A stretch of 33,430 bases of DNA from NCBI RefSeq assembly GCF_002910915.1, contig NZ_NEUF01000180.1, positions 15,089 through 48,518 of the forward strand, read 5' to 3'. The translations under genes and the position numbers were made by a program. Below are positions 1-7,239 of this stretch, piece after piece. Source of the stretch: Streptomyces sp. SM10 (GTDB lineage: Bacteria > Actinomycetota > Actinomycetes > Streptomycetales > Streptomycetaceae). The notes under the pieces were generated by a model, which made no database searches, was not told the origin of the DNA, and worked only from the letters and a program-made list of their open reading frames with translations. The first letter of the stretch is position 1. Every line of letters starts with the position of its first letter.

Positions 1-2502
1 GAGCCGGTCCCGCACGGAGGTGTCGGGTTCCTCCTCGACCGGGGTCTCCTCGGCCACGAACAGCCGCTCCGCCAGCTCCTGGGCCTCCTCGGTGGCCCGC
101 TCGAGCGCCTCCTGCGCCCTGGCGGCCGACGCGGCCGACCGCTCGGCCTCCCCGGCGGCGCCACGGGCCTGCCCTGCCAGCCGCCCGAGCTGCTGCGCGA
201 CCCCGGACTTCTCCCGTTCGGCGGCCCGGCGACGCTCCCCCAGCTGCTCGACCAGCGCCACGGATTCACCGCGCCGGACGGCCGCGGCGCGCTGGGCCGA
301 CGCGAGCTCCTCGCAGCGCACGGCGAGCTCGGCCAGTTCGGCGGCGGCCTCGTCGACGGAGGCCTGCACCTCCAGCAGGCTCGGCGCTCCGGCGGATCCG
401 CCGTGCGCGAAGTGGGCGCCCAGCACATCGCCCTCGGCGGTGACGGCGGTGAGCCCCGGGTGGGCCGCGACCAGTTCCTCGGCGTCCTCCAGGGTGCCGA
501 CGACCACCATGTCGCGTACCAGCCGCCGTACGGCCGCCATGAGTTCGACGGGGCCCCGCAGCAGTCCCGCGACGGCCGGCGCCGGGCACTCCCCCGTGAC
601 GACGGCTCGGCCCGCCGAAGGCTCCGGCCGCTCCGGCCGGCTCTCCACCGCCGCGGTGCCGTGCTCAGCCCCGGCGACCGCGAGGACCGAGGGACCGTGC
701 TCCGCCCCGGATGCCTGCCCGGGCACCTGGCCGGCGGCCCCCGAGGCGGGCTCCGTACTCTGCGCGGGTACCTGCCCGGCCCCCACTCCGCCCGGCACCA
801 GCGCCGCGCGTCCCGCGTCCTGCTTGCGCAGCAGACGGATCGCGTCGGCGGCCGTGGCCGGGTCCGTCACCGCGATCGCGTCGGCGGCGGCGCCCAGCGC
901 CGCCGCTACCGCGACCTCGTGCCCCGGGGCCACCGTGAGCAGTTCCGCGACCGGCCCGAGCAGCCCCGTCAGCCGGTCTCCGGCGCCGAGCAGCACGCCG
1001 GTGCCGTCCTTGCGCCGCAGCCCCAGGGAGAGTGCCTCGTGCCGGGCCGAGACCGCAGCGCGGCTGCGTTCCGCCGAGGTGACCGCCTCACGCGCCGCGC
1101 TGAGCTCCGCTTCCGCTCCGGCGAGATCCCGCTTGGCGGCCTCGTGCTGCTCCGTCAGCTCCGCGTCATCCGCGTCCAGGCCGTCGACCTCGGCCTTGAG
1201 CTGCTCGTACTCCTCCTGGGCCGCGACCGCCCGGTCCTGCGCCTCGTCCCGCGACGCGGCCAGCCGGTCGATCTCGGCCTGTGCCGAACCCGCACGGCTG
1301 CGGGCGGCGTTGACCTGGCCGTGGAGCCGTGCGAGGCCCTCGCGCCGGTCGGCGATGGCACGGGCGGCGTCGCGGAGTCCGCGCTCCTCCACCGCCAACT
1401 CCCGCTCCAGTTCGGACCGGTGCGCGGTGGTGTCCTCCAGGGCGTGCTCCGCCGCTTCGAGTGCCGCCTCCAGCTCCGCCTCCTGCTCGCGGATCCGGGC
1501 GGCCTCACGCTCCATGTCCTCGGGGTCCCGCCCGCGCCGCTCCTCGTCCGGTGCCGAGGTGGCGCTCTTCACCCGCGCGTCGGCGAGCGAGATCGTCCCC
1601 CGGACGCGCTCGGCCAGCTGCGAGAGTTCGTACCAGGTCTGCTGGGCCCGCTGCAGCCGTGGCGCCAGGCGGCGCACCTCGTCCTCCAGGTCGGCCTCGC
1701 GGGCGAGCGCCGCCCTGAGTTCGGCCTCCGCCGCCTCTCTGCGCTGCTTGAGGGCCGCCTCGTCGGCGATCTCGCCGCGCAGCGCCTCCCTCAGCCGCAC
1801 CAGGTCGTCGGCGAGGAGCCTCAGCCGGGCGTCCCTCAGGTCGGCCTGGATGACGGCGGCCCGGCGGGCCACGGCCGCCTGCCGGCCCAGCGGTTTGAGC
1901 TGACGCCGCAGTTCGTCGGTGAGGTCCTGGACTCGGGCGAGGTTGGCGCCCATCGCCTCCAGCTTCCGCAGCGCCTTCTCCTTGCGCTTGCGGTGCTTGA
2001 GCACGCCCGCCGCCTCTTCGATGAAGGCGCGGCGTCCCGTCGGATCGGCGTGCAGGACGGAGTCCAGCCGGCCCTGGCCGACGATGACGTGCATCTCGCG
2101 GCCGATTCCGGAATCCGAGAGGAGTTCCTGGATGTCGAGCAGCCGGCAGGTGTCACCGTTGATCTGGTATTCACTTCCGCCGTTGCGGAACATGATCCGC
2201 GTGATCGTCACTTCGGCGTACTCGATCGGCAGCGCGCCATCGGAATTGTCGATGGTCAGCGACACCTCGGCGCGGCCCAGCGGCGGCCTTCCCGTGGTGC
2301 CGGCGAAGATCACGTCTTCCATCTTGCCGCCGCGCAGGGATTTCGCCCCCTGCTCGCCCATGACCCAGGAGAGCGCGTCCACCACATTGGATTTGCCCGA
2401 CCCATTGGGACCGACGACGCAGGTGATCCCCGGTTCGAACCGCAGGGTCGTGGCCGAGGCGAACGATTTGAAACCACGGAGGGTCAGAGCCTTGAGGTGC
2501 AC
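1..2502 (-). CDS. smc: Chromosome segregation ATPase SMC, C-terminal part missing
   Basis: SMC, the condensin ATPase that organises and helps segregate the chromosome with ScpA and ScpB. The protein starts at a GTG (complement of 2500-2502) with MHLKALTLRGFKSF and reads without a stop to the window edge: 834 codons of a protein usually near 1,180. Visible are the N-terminal ATPase half with Walker A GPNGSGKS (residues 31-38), a long Glu/Arg/Ala-rich coiled coil (about 165-490), the hinge (about 500-700) ending in GAHFAHGGSAGAPSLLEVQ, and the start of the returning coil. The Walker B/signature half lies outside. The hinge holds a Gly/Ala/Pro-rich insertion at about 567-640. There is no good Shine-Dalgarno, but TAGAGT lies 8 nt before the GTG, suggesting a very short leader. 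A terminator at 2601-2630 separates it from the upstream gene, so it probably has its own promoter. Confidence 0.97.
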   Translation of the reverse strand, partial: MHLKALTLRGFKSFASATTLRFEPGITCVVGPNGSGKSNVVDALSWVMGEQGAKSLRGGKMEDVIFAGTTGRPPLGRAEVSLTIDNSDGALPIEYAEVTITRIMFRNGGSEYQINGDTCRLLDIQELLSDSGIGREMHVIVGQGRLDSVLHADPTGRRAFIEEAAGVLKHRKRKEKALRKLEAMGANLARVQDLTDELRRQLKPLGRQAAVARRAAVIQADLRDARLRLLADDLVRLREALRGEIADEAALKQRREAAEAELRAALAREADLEDEVRRLAPRLQRAQQTWYELSQLAERVRGTISLADARVKSATSAPDEERRGRDPEDMEREAARIREQEAELEAALEAAEHALEDTTAHRSELERELAVEERGLRDAARAIADRREGLARLHGQVNAARSRAGSAQAEIDRLAASRDEAQDRAVAAQEEYEQLKAEVDGLDADDAELTEQHEAAKRDLAGAEAELSAAREAVTSAERSRAAVSARHEALSLGLRRKDGTGVLLGAGDRLTGLLGPVAELLTVAPGHEVAVAAALGAAADAIAVTDPATAADAIRLLRKQDAGRAALVPGGVGAGQVPAQSTEPASGAAGQVPGQASGAEHGPSVLAVAGAEHGTAAVESRPERPEPSAGRAVVTGECPAPAVAGLLRGPVELMAAVRRLVRDMVVVGTLEDAEELVAAHPGLTAVTAEGDVLGAHFAHGGSAGAPSLLEVQASVDEAAAELAELAVRCEELASAQRAAAVRRGESVALVEQLGERRRAAEREKSGVAQQLGRLAGQARGAAGEAERSAASAARAQEALERATEEAQELAERLFVAEETPVEEEPDTSVRDRL

Positions 2503-2510
2503 GCCGCCGG

Positions 2511-2516
2511 ACTCTA
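2511..2516 (-). promoter_or_regulatory. Candidate -10 box (TAGAGT) of smc
   Basis: On the minus strand TAGAGT is followed by 8 nt and the smc GTG. This fits the actinobacterial TANNNT -10 pattern with a near-leaderless start. No convincing -35 hexamer is seen 17-18 nt upstream. Confidence 0.4.
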
Positions 2517-2600
2517 CCTTTCACTCTCGGTTTCGCTGATGAAGGTGCAGGGCACATCAGACGTTGAGCGAAGAGTGGGAGCCCGGGGACGGGCACGGGG

Positions 2601-2630
2601 AAAGAAAGAAGGGACGCCGGAGCGTCCCTT
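2601..2630 (-). terminator. Intrinsic terminator between the 70-aa gene and smc
   Basis: Perfect 9-bp stem AAGGGACGC (2609-2617) / GCGTCCCTT (2622-2630) with loop CGGA. Read on the minus strand it is followed by CTTTCTTT, a T-rich tail, so it should end transcription from the 70-aa gene before smc. Confidence 0.75.
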
Positions 2631-2813
2631 GTAAATCTTGCACGGCGCTGCCTGCGCAGTCGTCCGAGCACAGTCCTGCGTGACGGATCGCGAACGTACC
2701 GGTTCACGAGCAGTTCCCGGTGTTCCGGGACGACGATCCGTGACGAAGACATTCGATGGGTTGATCCCGAGCGGCTGGCGTACGGCCCGACCGGCCCCGG
2801 CAGGGCCTTGGGG

Positions 2814-3026
2814 TCAGGTCAGCGCGGGCTCCGCCTGGGGTACGTCGATGTCGATGCTGTCGAGCAGCGACTCTTGGTGCTGGGCGGCGGCGTTGAGCGC
2901 GTCGTTCTCGTCCTGGATCCGTACGAGCTCGGATTCCAGGTCCTGGACGCGCTTCTGAAGCCGTCGCATCTCGGCGAGGAGTCGCGGGTCGGAACCGCCG
3001 ACGTAACCGAGAAGCGCCTTTGCCAT
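2814..3026 (-). CDS. Small coiled-coil protein of unknown function (70 aa)
   Basis: A 70-residue protein beginning MAKALLGYVGGSDPRLLAEM. The ATG (complement of 3024-3026) is preceded by GGAGGA at good spacing; an upstream in-frame extension of 31 codons has no such signal. After a short N-terminal segment with VGGSDPR, residues about 17-50 form a charged heptad-like coiled coil (MRRLQKRVQDLESELVRIQ) and the tail is acidic, ending PQAEPALT. No signal peptide or membrane segment. I recognise it as a conserved streptomycete protein encoded between acyP and smc but know no function. Its place beside smc and its coiled coil make a link to chromosome organisation conceivable, but that is inference. 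Confidence 0.85.
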   Translation of the reverse strand: MAKALLGYVGGSDPRLLAEMRRLQKRVQDLESELVRIQDENDALNAAAQHQESLLDSIDIDVPQAEPALT

Positions 3027-3464
3027 GATGAGTGGTCCTCCACACTGAGTGACCGACCGGATGCGGTGTGGGTCGTGAGGGAATCGCACCCGCGGTGCTC
3101 GGCAGTGCTCTGTTCTCACTGCTGTTCTGCTGTCACCAGCTCTGCCGAACAGCTAAGGTGCGCGGGGTTTTCAGCGTCTCACCAAAAAGTTTGACGGTCA
3201 ACACGATCACACGCCAGGGAGCCGGGTGTCCCGGGGCACGCGGCTCGACGATCATGCGGCGCGACTCCTGCACGGGTTCCCGAAGGGTGTGGAGATCTTC
3301 GTCAATGCCGCAGCCTGGCATGGGGCGCGCTTCTTGGCAACCATGTCCCCGCGCCGGCTTCTTTCGCAGGTCATTTCGGGTGCGCGGCTCTCGAAGCCCC
3401 TCCCGGGTCACCGCTCGGCGCCCCTCGCACACGCAGCGGATCCACCTCTCTTTCCCTGCCGCTG
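3027..3464. other. Intergenic region between acyP and the 70-aa gene
   Basis: About 440 bases. It contains the promoter candidate at 3173-3201 and, near the gene, the GGAGGA ribosome binding site. Open frames here (for example minus 3133-3432) have Arg/Pro-rich composition with no family resemblance, so I call no gene. No obvious terminator follows acyP. Confidence 0.4.
3173..3201 (-). promoter_or_regulatory. Candidate promoter for the 70-aa gene
   Basis: On the minus strand TTGACC (3196-3201) is followed by a 17-nt spacer and GACGCT (3173-3178), a fair vegetative promoter, giving a leader of about 140 nt. The -35 lies in the 11-bp palindrome TTGACgGTCAA (3191-3201), which also offers a TTGAC on the plus strand. 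Confidence 0.4.
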
Positions 3465-3746
3465 TCAGCGGATGGCGAATCCCTCATATCCACCGCGAGG
3501 CGTGTCCCAGATCTCAGTCACGCCGTCCACGCGGCCGGGTGTGTCGTCGGAGGCGAGCCAGTCCAGCAGACGGTGGCAATTCTCACGCGGCCCTTCGGCC
3601 ACCACCTGCACCCGGCCGTCGTCGAGATTGAGGGCGAAGCCGGTGAGATTTCCGATCTCCAAAGCATTTGCCCTGGTGAACCAGCGGAATCCTACTTGCT
3701 GTACTCGGCCGCGTACCCATACGACGAGTCGTGCATCTTCGTTCAT
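3465..3746 (-). CDS. acyP: Acylphosphatase
   Basis: Acylphosphatase, a small cytosolic enzyme that hydrolyses carboxyl-phosphate bonds. The 93-residue length is standard for the family. The N-terminal signature VRGRVQQVGFRWFTR carries the phosphate-binding loop and catalytic Arg (FRW), and the catalytic Asn follows in GFALNLDDGRVQVVAEG. The ATG at the complement of 3744-3746 has no Shine-Dalgarno but sits 6 nt downstream of TAGCGT, pointing to a leaderless transcript. It is divergent from the CAP-domain gene across a 155-bp gap. Functional partners are not evident; its neighbourhood with smc is probably only conserved order. Confidence 0.95.
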   Translation of the reverse strand: MNEDARLVVWVRGRVQQVGFRWFTRANALEIGNLTGFALNLDDGRVQVVAEGPRENCHRLLDWLASDDTPGRVDGVTEIWDTPRGGYEGFAIR

Positions 3747-3752
3747 GCCCGA

Positions 3753-3758
3753 ACGCTA
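3753..3758 (-). promoter_or_regulatory. Candidate -10 box (TAGCGT) of acyP
   Basis: TAGCGT on the minus strand, then exactly 6 nt, then the acyP ATG. It matches TANNNT and predicts transcription starting at or next to the A of the ATG. Confidence 0.5.
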
Positions 3759-3824
3759 ACCGGCCAATTGCACGACGAGCACGCCGCCCCAATCCGCCAT
3801 GGCGTATGGTCCCCTCGCAATAGC

Positions 3825-3871
3825 CTCACCCGAACGGGTGAGCTTGATCTTGAATGCGGTGACGTCGTCAC
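3825..3871. promoter_or_regulatory. Two short palindromes upstream of the CAP-domain gene
   Basis: CTCACCC-gaac-GGGTGAG (3825-3842) and GTGACG-t-CGTCAC (3859-3871) lie 30 to 77 bp before the gene at 3902. Both are perfect. They may be operators or an mRNA leader hairpin; no regulator can be assigned from sequence alone. Confidence 0.35.
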
Positions 3872-3901
3872 GACGTCCGGAGCACGAGGAAGGCACAGCG
3901 C

Positions 3902-4861
3902 ATGGGACGGCACAGACGCGCAGGCGCGGCCCCCGCCGCTGAGCAGCACACGGCGGACGTGGTGGACGGGCACCGGACTGCCCACCGGAAGAAGCGCACG
4001 GGTATACCCGTGCGCGCCGGGCTCCTCGGCGTGTCCGCGGCCGTGGCCGTCGGCGCGGTCGCCGTCGCCTCCGGCCTGATCCCGGGCGGCGGCAGCTACG
4101 ACGTGACCGGAGGCGGGGCCGCCGAACAGGTGCACGCGGGCGGCGCTCCCGACCTGCTGACCCAGGGCGACGCGTCGGCCGAACCGACCGGCCGCACCTC
4201 GGCCTCCGCGTCGGCCCAGGCCAGCCGGGGTGCGGACCGTTCCGCGGCCCCTTCCAAGTCACCCTCGGTGCCCCCGAGCGAGAAGCCGAGCAAGAAGCCC
4301 TCGGCCACCGCCTCGAAGCCGGCGACGAAGACTCCCGAGGCCCCCGAGCGGACGACACCGCCTGCGGCCGCCCCGAAGAAGAGCACCTCGTCGAGTCCGG
4401 CGGCCAGGAAGCCCGCAGCTCCGAAGTCCTCGTCGGCCGCTCCGAGCCGTACGGCCGCCGCCCCGGCGACGCCGTCCCCGTCCCCGTCCTCCGCCCAGGC
4501 CGCCGTGCTCGACCTGGTCAACCAGGAGCGCGCGAAGGTCGGCTGCACTCCGGTCACCACCAGTGCCTCCCTGACCGCGCTCGCCCAGGACTTCAGCGAG
4601 GACATGGCCGCCCGCGACTTCTTCGGCCACACCGACCCCGACGGGGCGACCCCCTGGGACCGTGCCGACGCCGCCGGTGTGCAGGGGCTCGGGGGCGAGA
4701 ACATCGCCCGGGGCCAGGCCGACGCGCAGGCCGTGATGGACGCCTGGATGAACAGCGACGGACACCGCGCAAACATTCTCAACTGCGACTACAAGACCCT
4801 CGGCGTGGGAGTCCATCTCGGCTCCGGCGGCCCTTGGTGGACTCAGGACTTCGGCTTCTGA
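3902..4861 (+). CDS. Secreted or membrane-anchored CAP/SCP-like domain protein
   Basis: A 319-residue protein with a C-terminal CAP (cysteine-rich secretory/PR-1-like) domain. The N terminus is basic (HRKKR near 28-32), then a hydrophobic stretch at about 38-60 that may be a signal peptide or anchor. Residues about 95-205 form a low-complexity Ser/Pro/Ala/Lys linker typical of wall-spanning proteins. The CAP domain (about 205-319) shows LVNQERAKVGC, FFGHTDPDG, GGENIARG and the SDGHRANILN motif that supplies a metal-binding His. Two cysteines (in VGC and LNC) could pair outside the cell. The ATG is preceded by AGGAAGG. A strong terminator follows at 4889-4925. Role unknown; bacterial CAP proteins are extracellular, some binding lipids or Ca2+. 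Confidence 0.9.
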   Translation: MGRHRRAGAAPAAEQHTADVVDGHRTAHRKKRTGIPVRAGLLGVSAAVAVGAVAVASGLIPGGGSYDVTGGGAAEQVHAGGAPDLLTQGDASAEPTGRTSASASAQASRGADRSAAPSKSPSVPPSEKPSKKPSATASKPATKTPEAPERTTPPAAAPKKSTSSSPAARKPAAPKSSSAAPSRTAAAPATPSPSPSSAQAAVLDLVNQERAKVGCTPVTTSASLTALAQDFSEDMAARDFFGHTDPDGATPWDRADAAGVQGLGGENIARGQADAQAVMDAWMNSDGHRANILNCDYKTLGVGVHLGSGGPWWTQDFGF

Positions 4862-4888
4862 GCAGGAGACAACCGCACCTCGCACCAC

Positions 4889-4925
4889 GGAGACCCCTGC
4901 CGTCCCAGGACGGACAGGGGTCTCC
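4889..4925 (+). terminator. Terminator after the CAP-domain gene
   Basis: Perfect 11-bp stem GGAGACCCCTG (4889-4899) / CAGGGGTCTCC (4915-4925), 28 nt after the stop codon. The interior can pair further. There is no T-run, as is common in high-GC hosts. Confidence 0.7.
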
Positions 4926-4989
4926 CCCTGTCCGGGCACATCCGGCCCGCCGGCGGAGCCTGCGAGCGCACGGCGAGGCCGTTCTCCCC

Positions 4990-5037
4990 ACGCCTGTGCA
5001 GCGCTCACCGGAAGTGAGCGCTGCACAGGCGTAAGCT
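4990..5037 (+). promoter_or_regulatory. 43-bp perfect palindrome over the HxlR-gene promoter
   Basis: Arms of 19 bases, ACGCCTGTGCAGCGCTCAC (4990-5008) and its exact reverse complement (5014-5032), flank a 5-nt centre CGGAA. The right arm runs into TAAGCT (5032-5037), a TANNNT -10 box that lies 6 nt before the ATG at 5044. The arms would therefore cover the -35 and spacer, as expected of an operator for repression. As RNA it would be a hairpin, but a terminator just before this gene makes less sense. Confidence 0.6.
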
Positions 5038-5043
5038 GGCGGT

Positions 5044-5451
5044 ATGGGTGAGACACAGGCGGACTCCGTGCGTGACGTCGAGGGCGACGCTCCCTTCGAC
5101 GTCTTCTCCCGGCAGTGCCCCTCGCGCGGAACCCTGGAACACGTGACCGGCCGCTGGGGCAGCCTCACCCTGGGTGCCCTGCACGAGAGCGGTGCCCGCT
5201 TCAACGAGCTGCGCCGCCGGGTCGACGGGGTCAGCGAGAAGATGCTCTCCCAGACGCTCCAGGCGCTGGAGCGGGACGGCCTGGTCCTCCGGGACGCGCG
5301 GCTCACCAACCCGCCTCGCGTCGACTACGCGCTGACACCGATCGGCCGCGAGGTCGCGGGCCGGCTGATGGGACTCATTCAGCTCGTCGAGGGCCGGATG
5401 CCCGAGGTCGTGGAGGCCCGGAACCGGTACGACGCGGCGCGCGGAGCCTGA
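5044..5451 (+). CDS. HxlR-family winged-helix transcriptional regulator
   Basis: A 135-residue MarR-like HxlR regulator. The domain begins at CPSRGTLEHVTGRWGSL (residues 25-41), followed by the recognition region FNELRRRVDGVSEKMLSQTLQALERDGLVLRD and the wing DYALTPIGREV. Cys25 is the conserved N-terminal cysteine that in several HxlR members (YodB, HypR, QorR types) senses quinones, aldehydes or oxidants by thiol chemistry; here that role is inferred. The ATG has no Shine-Dalgarno and lies 6 nt after TAAGCT, so the mRNA is probably leaderless. The palindrome at 4990-5032 is the obvious candidate for autoregulation. The usual divergent oxidoreductase target is absent here. The stop codon is only 9 bp from the convergent mutM stop, with no terminator between. 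Confidence 0.9.
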   Translation: MGETQADSVRDVEGDAPFDVFSRQCPSRGTLEHVTGRWGSLTLGALHESGARFNELRRRVDGVSEKMLSQTLQALERDGLVLRDARLTNPPRVDYALTPIGREVAGRLMGLIQLVEGRMPEVVEARNRYDAARGA

Positions 5452-5460
5452 GCCGGGGCG

Positions 5461-6318
5461 TCAGGAGGCGCGCGGCGGGCGCTGGCAGCGCGGGCAGAAG
5501 TAGCTGGAGCGGTTCATCCAGGGCCGGCGGCGCATCGGTGTGCCGCAGCGACGGCAGGGTTCGTCCTCGCGTCCGTAGGCGTCGAGCGACCGGTCGAAGT
5601 AGCCGGACTCCCCGTTCACGTTGACGTACAGGCTGTCGAAGCTGGTACCGCCCTGGTCGAGGGCCTCCCGCATCACGTCCCGGACATGGCCGAGCAGCTC
5701 CGCCGTCCTCGGACGGGTCAGGGTCGCGGTCGGCCGCTCGTAGTGCAGCCGGCTCCGCCACAGGGCCTCGTCGGCGTAGATGTTCCCCACCCCGCTGATC
5801 AGGGACTGGTCGAGCAGGGCCCGCTTCACCGTCGTACGGCGCAGGCGCAGCGCCATGTGGAAGGCGCTGTCGTCGAAGGCCGGGTCGAGGGGGTCGCGCG
5901 CGATGTGCGCGATGACGTCGGGCAGACCGTCGGGGGTGTTGTCGTGGAGCGACAGCCCGCCGAAGGTGCGCTGGTCGACGAAGCGCAGCTCGGTGCCGAG
6001 CGCGTCGTCGAAGCGGATCCTGATGCGCAGGTGCTTCTCGTCGGCGGCGTCCTCGGGCTGCACGAGCAGCTGGCCGCTCATGCCGAGGTGGCCCAGCAGC
6101 GAGGAATCGGCCTCGTCGAGCGGGACCCAGAGGTACTTGCCGCGACGCATCGCCACGCCGAAGCGCAGTCCGCGGAGCCGGGCCGCGAAGTCCGCACCGC
6201 CCGCGAGGTGCCGCCGGACCGCACGTGGGTGCAGGACCTCGACCGCCTCCACCGTGCGTCCGGCGGTCCAGCGCTCCAGCCCCCTGCGCACGACTTCGAC
6301 CTCGGGCAGTTCGGGCAC
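5461..6318 (-). CDS. mutM: Formamidopyrimidine-DNA glycosylase (Fpg)
   Basis: Bifunctional DNA glycosylase/AP lyase that removes 8-oxoguanine and formamidopyrimidines. At 285 residues it is the usual length. The start is a GTG with AAGGAG at good spacing. After Met removal the catalytic Pro is exposed in MPELPEVEVV, with catalytic Glu3. The catalytic-domain Lys lies in MRRGKYLWVPL, the helix-two-turn-helix in QSLISGVGNIYADEALW, and the C-terminal zinc finger has CRRC and CPRC. It follows rnc in the same direction, but a strong terminator sits between them, so expression may depend on read-through or a promoter in the 77-bp gap. Confidence 0.97.
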   Translation of the reverse strand: MPELPEVEVVRRGLERWTAGRTVEAVEVLHPRAVRRHLAGGADFAARLRGLRFGVAMRRGKYLWVPLDEADSSLLGHLGMSGQLLVQPEDAADEKHLRIRIRFDDALGTELRFVDQRTFGGLSLHDNTPDGLPDVIAHIARDPLDPAFDDSAFHMALRLRRTTVKRALLDQSLISGVGNIYADEALWRSRLHYERPTATLTRPRTAELLGHVRDVMREALDQGGTSFDSLYVNVNGESGYFDRSLDAYGREDEPCRRCGTPMRRRPWMNRSSYFCPRCQRPPRAS

Positions 6319-6353
6319 GGTGGAACTCCTTCGGAAGGGGGCGGGACAGCGAA

Positions 6354-6386
6354 AACCCCCCGGCGCCGAAGAGGCACCGAGGGGTT
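6354..6386 (-). terminator. Intrinsic terminator between rnc and mutM
   Basis: A 14-bp stem (6354-6367 with 6373-6386) and a 5-nt loop. On the minus strand the two non-Watson-Crick positions are U-G wobbles and the hairpin is followed by TTTTC; as plus-strand RNA the same positions would be C-A mismatches. The sequence thus fits termination of minus-strand transcripts from rnc. Confidence 0.8.
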
Positions 6387-6395
6387 CCGGGTGGT

Positions 6396-7220
6396 TCAGG
6401 CCGGAGCCGCACCTGATGTCGGCGACGGGTCGGCAGGAGTGTCGGCGACCCCTCCGTCGGCTGCGGACTTCGCCGCCGCCTCCCGTGCTTCCGCGGCGGC
6501 GCTGATCTCGCGCCAGGCGGACTCCGCCGCCTGCTGCTCCGCTTCCTTCTTGCTACGACCGGTGCCGGCGCCGTACGAGACACCACCGACGCGAGCAGCA
6601 GCAGTAAAGGTCTTCTCGTGATCCGGACCGGTCTCCGTGACGAGGTACTCGGGGACTCCGAGGCTCTCCCTCGCGGTGAGCTCCTGGAGACTGGTCTTCC
6701 AGTCCAGGCCGGCTCCGAGGTTGGAGGACCTGTCGATCAGCGGGTCGAAGAGCCGGTGCACCAGCTCCGAGGCCGCACTGAGCCCTTGGTCGAGATAGAC
6801 GGCGCCGATCACCGCTTCAAGGGTGTCGGCGAGGATGGAAGCCTTGTCCCGGCCGCCCGTGCCCTCTTCACCGCGGCCGAGCCGGATGAAGGAGCCGAGT
6901 TCGAGGCCGCGGCCCACTTCCGCAAGCGCACGCGAGTTGACCACCGCGGCCCGCAACTTGGCCAGCTGGCCTTCGGGCAGGTCGGGGTGGGTGCGGTACA
7001 GCGTGTCCGTGACCACCAGGCCGAGCACCGAATCCCCGAGGAATTCGAGACGCTCGTTGGTGGGCAGACCGCCGTTCTCGTATGCGTACGAACGGTGGGT
7101 CAGCGCACGCACCAGAAGGGCGGACTCGAGGTGATACCCGAGCCGCCCTTCCAGAAGCGTGTGGGACGAGGCTGTGTTGATGTTGTCTGCCTGCTTCTTG
7201 GCACTGGACAACTCAGACAT
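6396..7220 (-). CDS. rnc: Ribonuclease III (AbsB in S. coelicolor)
   Basis: Double-strand-specific endoribonuclease for rRNA precursors and mRNA. The 274-residue protein starts at the ATG complement of 7218-7220 (MSELSSAKKQ), preceded by GAGAGG; an upstream open extension lacks support. The RNase III signature NERLEFLGDSVLGLV holds the metal-binding Glu and Asp, with the second acidic site in DTLEAVIGAVYLD. A double-stranded RNA binding domain follows (about 160-235, DWKTSLQELTARESL to EAEQQAAESAWREI). The tail is Ala-rich and streptomycete-like. In S. coelicolor this gene is absB, a global antibiotic regulator reported to cleave its own operon transcript. It lies 19 bp after rpmF and is probably co-transcribed with DUF177 and rpmF. 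Confidence 0.97.
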   Translation of the reverse strand: MSELSSAKKQADNINTASSHTLLEGRLGYHLESALLVRALTHRSYAYENGGLPTNERLEFLGDSVLGLVVTDTLYRTHPDLPEGQLAKLRAAVVNSRALAEVGRGLELGSFIRLGRGEEGTGGRDKASILADTLEAVIGAVYLDQGLSAASELVHRLFDPLIDRSSNLGAGLDWKTSLQELTARESLGVPEYLVTETGPDHEKTFTAAARVGGVSYGAGTGRSKKEAEQQAAESAWREISAAAEAREAAAKSAADGGVADTPADPSPTSGAAPA

Positions 7221-7239
7221 CGGGCCTCTCACCAGCCGC

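Larger units (their letters stand above)
2503..2813. other. Intergenic region between smc and the 70-aa gene
   Basis: About 310 bases with no credible gene. It holds the smc -10 candidate, the terminator hairpin at 2601-2630, and an interrupted inverted repeat ACGGATCG (2683-2690) / CGATCCGT (2734-2741). Open frames crossing it are out-of-frame continuations of smc antisense. Confidence 0.5.

Noticed and set aside
20..2634. Long plus-strand open frames opposite smc (627 and 743 codons)
   Set aside because: They are antisense to smc, Ser/Ala/Arg-rich and without family motifs; long antisense frames are normal in high-GC DNA.
3133..3432. 99-codon minus-strand frame between acyP and the 70-aa gene
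   Set aside because: Composition is random-looking, no ribosome binding site, no recognisable motif, and it crosses the promoter candidate at 3173-3201.
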